From CAJXJP01 sp964022365 (GTDB lineage Bacteria > Patescibacteriota > Gracilibacteria > BD1-5 > UBA6164), in NCBI GenBank assembly GCA_964022365.1, contig CAXHZN010000004.1:62001-126000 (forward strand): DNA of 64,000 nucleotides, written 5' to 3'. A program made the position numbers and the translations under genes. Positions 31,468 through 42,236 of this stretch are shown in pieces; position 1 is the stretch's first letter; each line of letters begins with the position of its first letter. The notes beneath the pieces were generated by a model. The model was given only the letters and a program-made list of their open reading frames with translations. It had not been told where the DNA came from and made no database searches.

Positions 31468-33384
31468 TTAAATTTCTATTGGGAGATAATTCACTTCAAC
31501 TCACGGAAGATAATATCAAATAATCATATTATAATTCCATCATTTATCAGAAAAATACTTAGCTCCAGCTCAGGAAACTCAAACTCAATGTCAATATTGT
31601 GTTTTTCCGATTGAACCAGGATCTTGTACTCAAACTAAAAATGGATATTTTTTTTGATTTTCTTCACAAAATTTTTCCTCATTATTTTGCATACAATATT
31701 CATAATAACTCAAAGTTTTTCCAGAAGTTTGACTCGAGTACCACGGTTTAATTATTTCTCAATTATACGAAATAATTTGATTTTTTGTTTCATCAAGAAA
31801 TTTATTGAGCCTCGGACTACGGATTTCTAGTGAATATCCTAAATATTTTTGAAATACATTTGAATCATCACTTGCGTCATATATTTTTCCTGGAAATTTT
31901 CTAGCTTGAGTCATATACCAATATGCATATGTTCTAGCTGAAGTAAAAATTGTTTTTGCTTTATCTTCTGATTCAAAATTACTTACTTCTCATAATCATT
32001 TTAAATATTCTCAAAGTGGCAACATATTTACCACGGTTAATTCTCAACTATCAATATATACCAATAAATCTCAGCGAAATTTATTATCATTGTATATATT
32101 TTTTGAATCCCAATCAGGTTTTCTATCCCACGATTTTATTTCTAAATATTCTCTTTTTCATTTTATTACAAAAAATTTTTCAGATTCTTTTGTAGCAAAA
32201 TCAATTAATTTATTTCCATCTTTGATTATTTCAATATTTTTTATACCATCAGAAATCGAAATAAATTCTTTATGAGGATACGAAAGTTTTACTTTTATTA
32301 TTTCTTTTTCTATATTTTTATGGGTAAAAACATCAAATTTTTCTTGAAAGCTACTTATATCAGAAATATGTTTCATGATTTCTTTAAAGTACATAATTTT
32401 TTTCCAATCCTCTTGTTTATTTTCATCTAATTTTTCCATATAATTATCTATTTTCAACCAAAGTTGATTCATTTTATCTTGTGAAATATTTTGGAGAGAT
32501 TTTTTTATTTTTACTGTATTTATCAGACTAAATCATAATTCATTTCTCAATTCAAACGAAATATTTTGAAGCTGAGCATAGAGTTCTTCTCATGGACAAT
32601 CGGTGTGTCATGCATCTCTGTGACCAATAATTGGATCAAGTTTTTCAGAAATAATTGAATTTTCACACTCCTGCGCTATACATTCTTTATGAAAATAACT
32701 TCAGGCATTTAAATCTATATTATATTTTTGAATCAGATATGACATGAGTTGTTTGAGGGCTTTTTCTTGCTCTGGATTTATTTCATCGTGTGAATAATCT
32801 CAAATAAGTGAAATTCATATATTTCATATATTATTCCATTTATCATGCGCAGCAATTGTTTTTTCTCACCCGGCTCTTCATTCATAAATTTTTCCATTTT
32901 TTCAAATGAGAAAATTATATCAAATATCTCACCATTGTCTCGTGAGTGCATGAAATTTATAAATTGATTGAAGCGCCTGTTGGTCATCTTCATAAATATC
33001 TGGAGTCGCAGTATGATGTACTACAATTCAATATATTTCATCCGAATGAGCAATATTCCAAGCTAAAGGCCTTTCGTCTTGATTTTTTGAAATAGTTGTG
33101 TTTCCTAAATAATCAGTAAAATGAGTATTGAGATAAGAATTTATATTTTTATTTTTTTCTGCTAGTTTTTTGGCATAATCTTTTTGTGCTTGGGTTTGAT
33201 TTTCTTGTTGAATTTTATTTTTTTCAATAATTTCTTCCCAATACGTTGAATCTAAATATCTATATTCTTCATCTGCTCACCACTGCTCACGAGAAATAAT
33301 TTCAGGTTTTTGATATCAAAAAACACTCTGAATTTGAATAAAAATGATAAATAATGAAAAAATCAAAGAAAATATTTTCCTCAT
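31468..33384 (-). CDS. Secreted PGRP amidase fused to SpoIID/LytB-like domain
   Basis: The 638-residue protein has a signal peptide (KIFSLIFSLFIIFIQIQSVFG) and a PGRP/N-acetylmuramoyl-L-alanine amidase domain. Zinc ligands are visible: YGIVVHHTATPD near 115 (His), and IGHRDAGHTDCPG near 255 (His and Cys). GYNFLIGKNGKIYEGRAGG also fits. A coiled middle region follows. The C-terminal half matches SpoIID: FRGDLLVYIDSGELTVVNMLPLGEYLKGLGEVSN, then ARTYAYWYM, and YGHGVGVSGAGAKYFSD. Both parts cut or bind peptidoglycan stem peptides or denuded glycan, so the protein probably remodels or attacks cell walls outside the membrane, of itself or of a prey or host bacterium. Confidence 0.92.
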
Positions 33385-33436
33385 AGCGTTTTTTGTGATA
33401 CAATAATTGGGAATAATTATATATAATTTAGTGAAT

Positions 33437-34279
33437 ATGTCGAAACATTTAAAAAAATTTATTGGAAAAGTATTTATTTTGAGTTGCTCACTTGGAATAG
33501 TATTTTTTGGTATTTCATATTATTTTGTAAATGGTTTTGAAAAGTCTCAATCAAAAATCAATCCAAATATAACAAATCTACAACAATTTAAGTGAGTAAA
33601 TAACTCTAATCTTTGAAGTATTTGAGTTGCAATAACTACGAACTTATGAACAAATCACAAACTGATAAATGAACTCCCTGCTACCATTTATCAAGATGTG
33701 ATGAGTGTACAAGAAGCCATGTTTGATAGAAAAAAAGCTCGTGATAATATTATCGGAGCGAATATGATTGCCGTACAAGAATACAGAAATGTACTTCAAA
33801 CCAGTATAAAAAACCTTATAGAAAATGCATTAAACAAAAAAGATGTTTTAGAAGCATATATTTCTCAACTCGAGTTTAGATATACAAATACAAATAATCA
33901 ATTAAAAAAATTATTGGAACAAAAAAATATTTTTGAACAACAAATGCAAGTTTCTAATCAAAAAGTTGAAAGTATAAAACAAAAAATTACTGTTGATTTT
34001 AATAATTATGATGAAAATGCGAGTTTAGAAAATATCGATGAATATTTAGAAGAAAAACAAAAATATTATTTTGCTCGTACATATATAATTTATATCAATC
34101 AATTTTTAAGAGAATATCAATATCTCAATGCTTATAATAAAAATTTACTTGATGTTTTAATCAACAACAAAGAAGCTATTATAAAAGATGCTTATGTAAT
34201 TATTCCAAATAATGGATGAATCGAAGCACTTAAAGCACTTGATCTATTATTCGATGAAGCTGATTTTAAAAATCAATAA
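33437..34279 (+). CDS. Hypothetical membrane-anchored coiled-coil protein, 280 aa
   Basis: Not recognised. One transmembrane helix (about 10-30) is followed by a mostly alpha-helical domain with heptad-like coiled coil near 120-180 (LEQKNIFEQQMQVSNQKVESIKQ). The start is the ATG at 33437; an ATG-less extension ten codons upstream exists but is unlikely. Three TGA codons near residues 54-72 read as Gly. It is divergent from the amidase gene by only 52 bases, so the two promoters overlap and the two proteins may work in the same envelope process (inference). Confidence 0.8.
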
Positions 34280-34282
34280 AAA

Positions 34283-34322
34283 AAACAATCCAGATAGTTA
34301 TAAATAACTATCTGGATTTTTA
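34283..34322. terminator. Bidirectional intrinsic terminator
   Basis: A strong stem AATCCAGATAGTTA / TAACTATCTGGATT with A/T tails separates convergent genes; it includes the last codons of the minus-strand gene. Confidence 0.9.
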
Positions 34323-34636
34323 ATTTCGTCAATACAAGACAATACATTATACTCTCGTACAAGTAATCTTGCTAATGTTTGTGGATCTCTCACATGTATT
34401 TCAAAACTATGAAGTTTTGTATGAAGTATAACTGTACCAGCATTTTCATCAATTTGATATAAACTAATTTGTTCTACTTCATATTGTTGAGATGGATCTA
34501 ATAATTCAAAACCAATTTTTAATTGATAATGATTTCCTATCATTTTTTTGTACTTTTGTTCTACACTTTGTAAAATGTTAAACAAAATTTCTTTCGTAAA
34601 TGCATTCCTTGCTACCTCTTGAACTTCTTGTAGCAT
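34298..34636 (-). CDS. Hypothetical protein, 112 aa
   Basis: Not recognised. It is a small soluble protein, helical at the N-terminus (VQEVARNAFTKEILFNILQSV) and then beta-rich (HYQLKIGFELLD, GTVILHTKLHSFEIHV). All three glycines use GGN. The ATG at 34636 is preferred over a TTG five codons upstream. It stands alone between two terminators. Confidence 0.6.
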   Translation of the reverse strand: MLQEVQEVARNAFTKEILFNILQSVEQKYKKMIGNHYQLKIGFELLDPSQQYEVEQISLYQIDENAGTVILHTKLHSFEIHVRDPQTLARLLVREYNVLSCIDEIKNPDSYL

Positions 34637-34716
34637 TTTTAAATATTCCAATAAGTTGTGCTATATATTTTGTATTGTTAAATATAATTTATTTTATAAA
34701 TTATGCAAGAAAAAAT

Positions 34717-34747
34717 AAAAAAACCTTGCTCATGCAAGGTTTTTTTA
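34717..34747 (-). terminator. Intrinsic terminator
   Basis: The stem AAAAACCTTGC / GCAAGGTTTTT with a CAT-type loop and T tail lies just past the stop of the 104-residue gene. Confidence 0.85.
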
Positions 34748-34753
34748 TTTATA

Positions 34754-35068
34754 TTATGCAACTGCTTGAGTGCTTATACAATTAAGTATATCACTTCGAA
34801 CAATCTCTAGATGTCCTAAATCAAGCATTTTTACTGAAATTTTTATAATTTCTTGTTTTGTACAACAAGAAAAATAAATATTCAACTCACATTTATTTTG
34901 CCTAATAATAGGCATATCACAAGAAAATTTTACTAAATCATCTTGTAAATCTACTTCTAAATTGTCAATATCTATCACCGAACCTTTGAGATCTTTTGAC
35001 TCAACAAGTTGATGATTTAATAATAAAGTTTTGATTTTTTCGCAGCGAACTCCAGTTGAATTTGCCAT
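34754..35068 (-). CDS. Hypothetical protein, 104 aa
   Basis: Not recognised. The soluble protein has five to six cysteines (VRCEKIK, FSCDMP, NKCELN, FSCCTKQ, LNCIST) in a mixed alpha/beta context, which could be metal-binding or simply buried thiols. The start ATG has AAGGA about nine bases upstream, one of few Shine-Dalgarno sites here. All glycines use GGN. It is a single-gene unit with its own terminator. Confidence 0.65.
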   Translation of the reverse strand: MANSTGVRCEKIKTLLLNHQLVESKDLKGSVIDIDNLEVDLQDDLVKFSCDMPIIRQNKCELNIYFSCCTKQEIIKISVKMLDLGHLEIVRSDILNCISTQAVA

Positions 35069-35123
35069 AATATTTTTCCTTTTTTGTTGTACCTAATATT
35101 AAGTAGTCATGAGTATATGAAAC

Positions 35124-35158
35124 AAAAAATAATATTCAACCGAATATTATTTTTTTTC
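35124..35158. terminator. Intrinsic terminator after the three-gene ArsC-like operon
   Basis: The stem AAATAATATTC / GAATATTATTT with eight Ts lies downstream of the 356-residue gene. A second hairpin (AATAGTTTG / CAAACTATT, 35166-35189) lies between it and the stop codon. Confidence 0.8.
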
Positions 35159-35195
35159 TTGAATAATAGTTTGAAAAACCAAACTATTTATATTT

Positions 35196-36266
35196 TTAAA
35201 CTGATATAAATGGTGCAAATACAAGCCTATTATTTGAATTTTTAACAAAATCTTCACTTAAAAAATCAAGATTTAACTCACTTCTGTATCCTGCATTTCA
35301 TCTTTGAATCATATGATAATCTGTCGTTTTTATTTTATATGAAACATCGTATCTATTACAGGTTCTTGGACAAATATCATCAGTTGCATACATTCATCTA
35401 CTAGGATTTTCAATTGCAGATGTATCACACAATCTTCCCGTAAAAATCAAAGCCCATGGATAATATAGATCTATACCTATATTTCAAAAACGAGAATTAT
35501 CAAATAAATCTTCTCTTTTTTCCATAAAGTCTAAGGCAACTCTTTGAACTCAATATTTATCTAAAAAGTTTCTAAATAATTCTAAAGATACCTCACTAGA
35601 ATTATAAAATTTCATTTGCCATTTTACTATTTCTTCACGCAGAGAAAGTTTTTCTTGCTGCGATTTATTTTTGATTTTTTCTCCAGCTGGATGAGCTTCA
35701 TATCAAAAAGTATCTATGAGTGGAGTTTTTAATATTTTATGAATCACTCTTCAAAAAATTGGTTTTAGATTTGTATATTTTTGTTCTAAAAGCCTTAAAA
35801 CTCCAAAATCATTTACAACTACTTCTATTGGATTTTTAATTTTTAATTCATTGAGATATTCTAAAGTTTTTTCTAATTTTATCAGCATTCTATTCCCTAC
35901 ATATGGAGTAACAAGAGTGAAAGTTCTGGTTTTATGTGGAGGATAATTTTTATTAAATTCTTGAAATTTTTCGATAGCTTTTTTTATTTCATGTTCATAT
36001 ACAGATAAATATTCACAATTATCTGAACCATAATAAATTCCATCTATTTTATTAAATGCATCTTTTCAAATTTTCTTTTTTATTTCTCTGATTCACATGA
36101 AATTCACTTCATACTGTGGAGAAATAGTTTCTGCCAATTCTCATGGAAAATTTTGCATAAAAAAACCAGCAACATCTCTATCCGCTTTTCCTTGCGATAA
36201 AAGATATCCCTTATTTAATAAATCAAAATATTCTAAGTTGGTTCAAAGATGAATATGTAAGTTCAT
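35196..36266 (-). CDS. Conserved hypothetical protein, possibly U32-peptidase-like TIM barrel
   Basis: The 356-residue protein is not firmly recognised. The segment PIEVVVNDFGVLRLLEQKY followed by KPIFGRVIHKIL resembles the conserved VNDxGxLxLL / GR.L pattern in U32-family proteins. Two cysteines near the C-terminus (DDICPRTCNRYDV) could ligate a metal or iron-sulfur centre, as in some U32 relatives (UbiU/UbiV). The N-terminal LHIHLGTNLEYF and GFFMQNFPGE fit a barrel. It is co-oriented with the ArsC-like and 133-residue genes and ends at a terminator. Confidence 0.6.
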
Positions 36267-36333
36267 GAAAAGATGATTAACAATATATTTCTTCCTTTTT
36301 GGAAGTACCGATTAGTAGTTAAATAACAAAATT

Positions 36334-36735
36334 TTAATAAATAAAATCTGCTTTTATAATTCTATTTCCAAATTTTTCTGATTCTTCTGCTTCTCTTACA
36401 CACATAACTTCAAATGAGTCTTGAAATCTTTCGATAATATCACGTAAATCTGCTTCACTTGATTCAAAACTTGCAACTTCATATAAACCTTCTTTATCAA
36501 TTTCATTGTTTAAAATTGTCATATTATCTTCCGTAGAAATAGAAATATCATATGCAAATAGTTCTCAAATATTATATGACTTTATAAGTTCTTCACTTGT
36601 TTCATGTTTTGTATTTCCGAGTAAAAATACCGTTGTGTATTGAGAATCTTGTGATTTTACAACTAAGTGCTTATCTTGAATTTTATTTACTTCTACTGCT
36701 CCAGTAAAAGTAAGTGTTCCTGCAAATTTATTCAT
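36334..36735 (-). CDS. Hypothetical protein, 133 aa
   Basis: Not recognised. It is a soluble, acidic protein, beta-rich at the N-terminus (GTLTFTGAVEVNKI, HLVVKSQDSQYTTVFLLG) with a C-terminal helical segment (ADLRDIIERFQDSFEV). It lies six bases after the ArsC-like gene and 67 bases before the U32-like gene, so it belongs to their operon. No domain or motif points to a function. Confidence 0.75.
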
Positions 36736-36741
36736 TTTTTA

Positions 36742-37089
36742 TTATTTTAATAATTCTAATATTTTTTCTGGTGGTCTACAAACTACAGCTTTTGAGTCTG
36801 AAATAAGTATAGGTCTTTCCATTAGTTTTGGAAACGACTGCATTTTTTTAAATATTTGTAGATCAGATGAATTTTTATCTAATCATTGTTCTTTAAATTC
36901 TGCTTCTTTGGTTCTTGTGAAATCTATAGCTGGAATATTTCAAAGTTTTGCTTGTAAATCTTCTAATTCATCAAAATCAAGAGGATTTTTTAAATATTCT
37001 CTCATGAGATATTTTTTTCCAGATTTTTCTAAAATTTCTAAAGCTTCTCTTGATTTAGAACATCTTCTATTATGTAAAAATGTTAACAT
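36742..37089 (-). CDS. ArsC-like (arsenate reductase/Spx fold) protein
   Basis: The 115-residue thioredoxin-fold protein has the ArsC signature: HNRRCSKSREALEILE at the N-terminus with the single catalytic Cys10 and SxxR loop, YLKNPLDFDELEDL, then RPILISDSKAVVCRPPEKILELL at the C-terminus with the conserved Arg residues. Members reduce arsenate with glutaredoxin or act in thiol chemistry; the cellular substrate here is open. It starts the three-gene operon. Confidence 0.88.
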
Positions 37090-37133
37090 TTTTTTTATTT
37101 TAAAAAATTAAATCTCTTTATATTTATATATAA

Positions 37134-37179
37134 ATCCCCTCTGCCTTTCAGGCATCTCCCCTTTATCAAAGAGGAGAAA
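37134..37179. repeat. Palindromic repeat element (copy A)
   Basis: This element consists of ATCC, a short hairpin (TGCCTTTCAGGCA) and a second palindrome (CTCCCCTTTATCAAAGAGGAG). It has the same layout as three elements near 58.2-58.6 kb. It lies in the intergenic space between the ArsC-like gene and the YvcK-like gene and is notably richer in GC than its surroundings. Confidence 0.75.
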
Positions 37180-37220
37180 GTGAATAAAATTTTTACTTTT
37201 TTTAAAAGTATTTAGTAAAA

Positions 37221-38453
37221 TTATTTTATAATATCTAAAATAACTTTTGAAATTTTTGATTTATTATGTTTATAAAAACTATCTTCATCTAATAAATCTG
37301 CTTCTATAATTTCAATTTTTCTTCTGACTAATTCTGATTTTTCACCTGGAGATAAAAATAAATAATCCCCTCATTTTACTGAAATATCATTTTGAAATGC
37401 TATTTTTTGATCGTCTGATAAAGTTGGTTTTGCATTATTTAAAACAAAATAATCTATTCTTTTTCCAAGAAATCTTTCTATTTTATTGATGAAATCAAGT
37501 TGAGTGAGTCACATAGTTTCTCATCATTTATTTGTAGAATTTCAAATATAAATTATTTTTGCATTTGATTCTAAAAGAGATTGTTTAACTCATCAAATAA
37601 TAAAGTTTGATATAATCGAAGTAAATAAATCTCCCGGTCAAACTAAGATATAATCTGCTTGCACAATTGCTTCATGCACTTGAGTATTGTGAGAAGCTCA
37701 AGCTGAACAATCGGCTAATTCTAAATCTGCTATTCCAGCTGAATATTCGGCTACATTTGAGATTCTATCTTGAGATTCTATGATTTCACCATTTCACAAT
37801 ATCGCTCTTATTCTTGCTTTTTTTGTCGTAACTGGTACAACTTTTGCTTTTACTTCTAATAAATCATGCATAAAATCAATCATTGCATCATAACTATCTG
37901 AAATATTTTTATGCGATGTTATAATATTTTTTTCAAAATTGTAATATAAACTTGCCATTAAAATATTACCAAATTTATGTCATTTTAATTCTGAAGTGAG
38001 TGGAAGTTTTAAATCTAAAATATTAGCATATTGCTTTTTGAGTAAATTATATAGATCTCATGATTCAAGTTCAACAAATTTTTGTAACTCTGATTTTAAA
38101 TCTCATCCTCTCCCAAAAAATAGTAATTCTTTATTTACTTGAGTGAATAATTCAAAAATAGTAAAATTTTGAATTTCTTCCTCATTAAGAAAAATATACT
38201 CAAAAACAAGTGTAAAATAATCCCTATATTTTGATGAGCTCAAAGAGAATAAACATCTTCTTAAATCTCCCGGTGGTGGAAGATGAAGTCATAACTCATT
38301 TTTAAATGCTCACATAAGTTCTCAGGTTGTACGACCATCATCACTCATAGAAACAACTGAAGTTATTTCTACTGATTGTGGAAAAAAATCATAAAATGCA
38401 TCCAAGAGATTTGATTGACCATTTCAACCTCAAATGGTAGTTATTTTTGTCAT
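37221..38453 (-). CDS. YvcK/CofD-family protein (gluconeogenesis factor type)
   Basis: The 410-residue protein begins with KITTIGGGNGQSNLLDAF and VVSMSDDGRTTGELMG, the nucleotide-sugar-binding region of YvcK. It continues with PPPGDLRRCLFSLS, GHKFGNILMASLYYNFEKN and DYILVGPGDLFTSIISNFIIGGV. YvcK binds UDP-sugars and helps direct carbon toward peptidoglycan precursors; a CofD-type transferase activity is less likely. Many glycines are TGA. It directly follows galU in a five-gene operon, which fits a link with UDP-sugar metabolism. Confidence 0.88.
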
Positions 38454-38470
38454 AAATATATGGTAATAAT

Positions 38471-39346
38471 TTATTTTATATCTAAACTTTTTATAAAATC
38501 TATAAAATCGTCTTTAAGTTCTTCTCTTTGAAGTGCATATGCAACCGTAGCTTTTATATAACCAATTTTTGAACCTGTATCATATCTATCTCAATCAACT
38601 GCGTGACCGTAAATATCTTTATCTTTTCTCATAAGTTCTAAAGCATCAGCAAGACGGATTTCTCCATCTGCGCTTCCACTAGTAGATTTTTCTAAGTAAT
38701 CAAAAATTTCTGGTGTCATCACATATTTTCCAATAGCAGCATTTCTAGAATTTGTTTCGCTTGATTTTGGTTTTTCTAAAAACTTTTCTACTTCAAATGT
38801 TTTTTCATCTGGTTTAGAAGTTTCTAAAATACCATAATCTGAAACTTCTGATTCTCAAACTTTTACCGTAGCAATGATTGGTGCATTTTTTCTTGCAAAT
38901 GTATCAACAAGTTGTTTTGCAGCAGAAACTTTATTATCTATAATATCATCTCAAAATAGTACTAAAAATGGTTCATCTCATACAAGATTTTTTGTTCTTA
39001 AAATTGCATCTCAATCTCCTTTTGGATACGGTTGTCTCACATAAACAATATTTGCCATATTATTCAGACCTTGTACCGTTTTTAAATAATCAAATTTTCA
39101 TGATCTATCGAGTCTTTCTTCTAACTCAATATTTGAATCAAAATGATCTTCGATAGCTCTTTTACTTCTCCCTGTTACAATAATAATATCGGTACATCCA
39201 GCAGAAATAGCTTCTTCTACCAACATTTGCATCACAGGTTTATCTATAATTGGAAACATTTCTTTTGGAAGAGCTTTTGTGGCTGGTAGAAATCTTGTAC
39301 CAAAACCTGCTGCAGGAATAACGCATTTTCTTATTTTTTGAGGCAT
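38471..39346 (-). CDS. galU: UTP-glucose-1-phosphate uridylyltransferase
   Basis: The 291-residue enzyme makes UDP-glucose from UTP and glucose-1-phosphate for glycan synthesis. Motifs are KCVIPAAGFGTRFLPATKALPKEMFPIIDKP at the N-terminus (nucleotide loop and catalytic Lys), VYVRQPYPKGDGDAI near 105, FLVLFGDDIIDN near 128 and GRVEK-equivalent FLEKPKS near 180. The gene lies in the order MetRS, membrane protein, ferredoxin, galU, yvcK-like on one strand with gaps of less than 30 bases. Confidence 0.96.
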
Positions 39347-39373
39347 CTTATTTTATTTAAAAAAATTAATTTA

Positions 39374-39664
39374 TTAGTACATACTTTTTAAAATTATTTC
39401 TCCATCTTCATCAGAATTTACTTTTGCAATACAAGTCATCACTTCTTCATCAGCAAGCGGGAAACCTGGAGCAGTTGTAGCTTCTTTATTTACAAATTCT
39501 TCACCTTTTTCTATTTCACACATACACGCTCCACAAATTCAGGTAAAACAAGCTGAAGGGATTTCAATTCACTCAGCTTCTAGTTGTTTTAGAAGAGTTT
39601 TGTTTAAGTCTGCATCCAAAGTTTTAATGATTTCTCATGATGCGTTTTTAATAGTTATTTTCAT
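39374..39664 (-). CDS. 2Fe-2S plant-type ferredoxin
   Basis: The 96-residue protein has the plant-type ferredoxin cluster motif CFTGICGAC (C-x4-C-x2-C) near 39-47 and the fourth ligand in MTCIA about 30 residues later. It is a small electron carrier. Its ATG overlaps the stop codon of the upstream membrane-protein gene (TAATG), which indicates translational coupling. The redox partner is not evident in the window. Confidence 0.93.
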
Positions 39665-40224
39665 TATTTTTTATTAGAACTAAATTTTTCAGTGACACTT
39701 TCATAATCATCCCAAATACTTTTTCCATTTCAAAAAGTTTTAGATTTTTTATTATTTCAGAAAAAATTATTATTTTTTGCTGTTGTCTTCCCTACAGCAT
39801 TTCTCCATGAATTTTCATTGTCGTATTTACTAGATTCAGATTTATTTTCTAATTTTTCAGAAAATTTTTCTTGAAGTTTTTTTCTATTTTGTTCATAAAA
39901 TGAACTTTGATTATTTCTTTTTTCTTCTTTATTTTCTAATATTTCATTTTGTTTTTCTATTTTATATTGATTTCCGTATCAATTATTTTTTTTGTATCTT
40001 TTTCAATTTTCAAGAGAGAATTCTTTTAATTTTGCTTTTATTTCTAATAATTCGTTATTCGACAAAAAATAATTTTTTATTTTTTTAATAAAAAATAATC
40101 CGATAAGAGAAAATGGGAAAAATGTTACAAATATAATACAAATGATTACAAAACGTGTAACTACTTTTTGTAATGCTGCTTTTTGTTTATTTGTAAGATG
40201 AATATTTTGCTGTGTTTGGGACAT
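39664..40224 (-). CDS. Hypothetical membrane protein with Asn/Lys-rich tail
   Basis: The 186-residue protein has one or two transmembrane helices (about 23-48), then a low-complexity, highly charged Asn/Lys/Glu/Ser tail (KRYKKNNGYGNQYKIEKQNE..). No domain is recognised. It sits between metG and the ferredoxin and overlaps the latter by one base, so it is in the same operon, but nothing indicates its job. Confidence 0.8.
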
Positions 40225-40240
40225 AATTTTTAAATAATTA

Positions 40241-42007
40241 TTATTCTACTTCGAATCTCGCAAATAAAGGTTTCCCTTTTTCCGTAATATTAAATACTGG
40301 AGTTTCATTTCTTAGATCTTTTAACTCACCTTTTTCTAGCCTTTGAGCATAATTTTCTAAACCAAGTTTTTCAAATAATTCTGACATTTTTTCTGGAAAA
40401 AATGCATACAGATTTAATCCAACTTGTCTTACTCATTCAGCCAAAGTATATAATGTTTCAATAGTTTCACTTTTATCATTATCCTTAATTGTTTGCCAAG
40501 GTTGTTTTGTATCAGCAAATTTATTAAGAGAATCTAAAAATTTAAAAGTTATATCTAGAGATGATTTTAAATTATACGATTTCATAAATCTATCAAAAAT
40601 ATTATTATATTCATTTAATCAACTTTCTGATATTGAAAAATTTATTTCTGTAATATTTTCAAATCACTTATTATCAGTTTTAAATCATGAAGTTTGAATT
40701 TCTCATAATCATAAACTCATATTACCCGTCAACCCATTTTCTAAACCTAATTTCATTGTGAGAACCACGACTCTGTTTACTAAATTCCCGAAATTATTTG
40801 CCATTTTGGCATTGAAGTTAAGAATTGCATCTTTTCTGTCATAATCCCCATCATTTCCGATTGGAAAAGCTGATAACATATACAGAGTTAATAATTCTTT
40901 TGAATATTTTTCAGAATATTCCACTGGATCAATAACATTTCAAATTGATTTACTCATTTTTTGTCCATCAACTGTGAAATATCATCCAGTTAATATTTCG
41001 TTTGGTAGATAATCATTATCTGATGCTTTATAATGAAGAATTCCTTCTGAGTCAGTTTCTCCTAAATCAAAATAACTTGCAAGCATTGCTGGCCAGAATA
41101 TTGCATGAAATCTAATGATATCTTTTCAAACCACATGTAATATTTTTCTTTTATTTTTATTATTTCATTCCCAAAATATTTTTGACTCATCGATAAATTC
41201 TTCATTATTTTTATCTCATGCTCTACTTTTTATACAACTTGTATAATAATTAAATAATGCATCAAACCAAACATACGTCACTTGAGTATCATCAAATGGT
41301 AACTCTATACCGAAAGTATTTGTTTCTCTTGAAATAGAAAAATCTTCTAAACCTCTTGATACAAATGCTTTTACTTCGTTGTATCTAAAATCTGGATTTA
41401 CAAATTTAGGATTCGCTTCATAAAATTCTTCTATCCATGTTTGATATTTTTTTAATCTGAAAAAATAATTTTTTTCTTTGATTTTATCAGGTTGAGTCAG
41501 ATGATCCGGACAAACTTTTTCAATATTTTCTGATGGTTTAACTTTATCACTTACAGGAAAAGTATCTCCCGAAGTTTTATTTCTAAAAACGAGATCTTCG
41601 TCTTTTTTAAAAGATTCACAACCAACACAATACATTCACTCGTATTCACCTTCGTAAATATCACCTTTATCATAACATTTTTGTAAAACATTTTGAACAG
41701 TGATTTTATGTCTTTGCGAAGTAGTTCTGATAAAATCAGTATAATCCATATTAAAATGATTCCATACTTTTTGATGAGAATCAGCCATATTATCCAGATA
41801 TTTCATAATTGGCATTCCAGCTTCTTCAGCCTTTATAACAGCTTTTTGACTATTTTCATCAATCCCCGTTGTAAATCTCGCATTATTTCCAGAAATTTTT
41901 TGATATTTATAAATAGTATTTGCAATAGTTGAGCTATAAAAATGCCCAACATGAACAGGTCCATTTCCATAATAAATCGGTGTTGTCACATAAAAATTCT
42001 TCGTCAT
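40241..42007 (-). CDS. metG: Methionyl-tRNA synthetase
   Basis: The 588-residue class I enzyme charges tRNA-Met. It has YVTTPIYYGNGPVHVGHFYSS with the HIGH-type HVGH, a zinc-binding insertion with paired cysteines (YCVGCESF and VCPDHL), GKDIIRFHAIFWPAML, and the KMSKS loop (GQKMSKSIGNVIDP). It lacks the C-terminal OB domain of longer homologues, as is common. The start is the ATG at 42007. A hairpin ending in a T run lies immediately before the start codon. It heads the operon with the membrane protein, ferredoxin, galU and yvcK-like genes. Confidence 0.97.
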
Positions 42008-42011
42008 CAAA

Positions 42012-42060
42012 AAAAACTCATAAACTAAAATATATTTTCCTCTTATTTTAGTGAGTTTTT
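42012..42060 (-). promoter_or_regulatory. Terminator-like hairpin in front of metG (candidate attenuator)
   Basis: On the minus strand, AAAAACTCA and CTAAAAT pair with ATTTTAG and TGAGTTTTT around a loop. The hairpin is followed directly by a T run that ends at the metG start codon. No minus-strand gene lies upstream that needs a terminator. The layout fits transcription attenuation of the operon, although no T-box consensus is visible. Confidence 0.4.
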
Positions 42061-42140
42061 GGCTTTTGTAAATAGTTTTTTGATAATTAAATTAAAAACT
42101 ATTGTTCAATAAATCAACTTAATAAATAATGATAAAAACA

Positions 42141-42166
42141 ATAAGTCAATTTTTAAATTGACTTAT
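42141..42166. promoter_or_regulatory. Perfect palindrome upstream of the 161-aa gene
   Basis: Twelve-base arms ATAAGTCAATTT / AAATTGACTTAT are separated by two bases, about 70 bases before the start codon. There is no T run, so an operator or RNA hairpin is more likely than a terminator. Confidence 0.45.
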
Positions 42167-42236
42167 AAAATATATCAATAAGATATTGCTATCTTACATT
42201 CGGTAAGAATTCTCAAACAAAAAAAGGAGTACGAGA

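Noticed and set aside
37134..37179. A simple rho-independent terminator
   Set aside because: It has two successive palindromes, no T run in either direction, and relatives elsewhere, so it fits a repeat family better.
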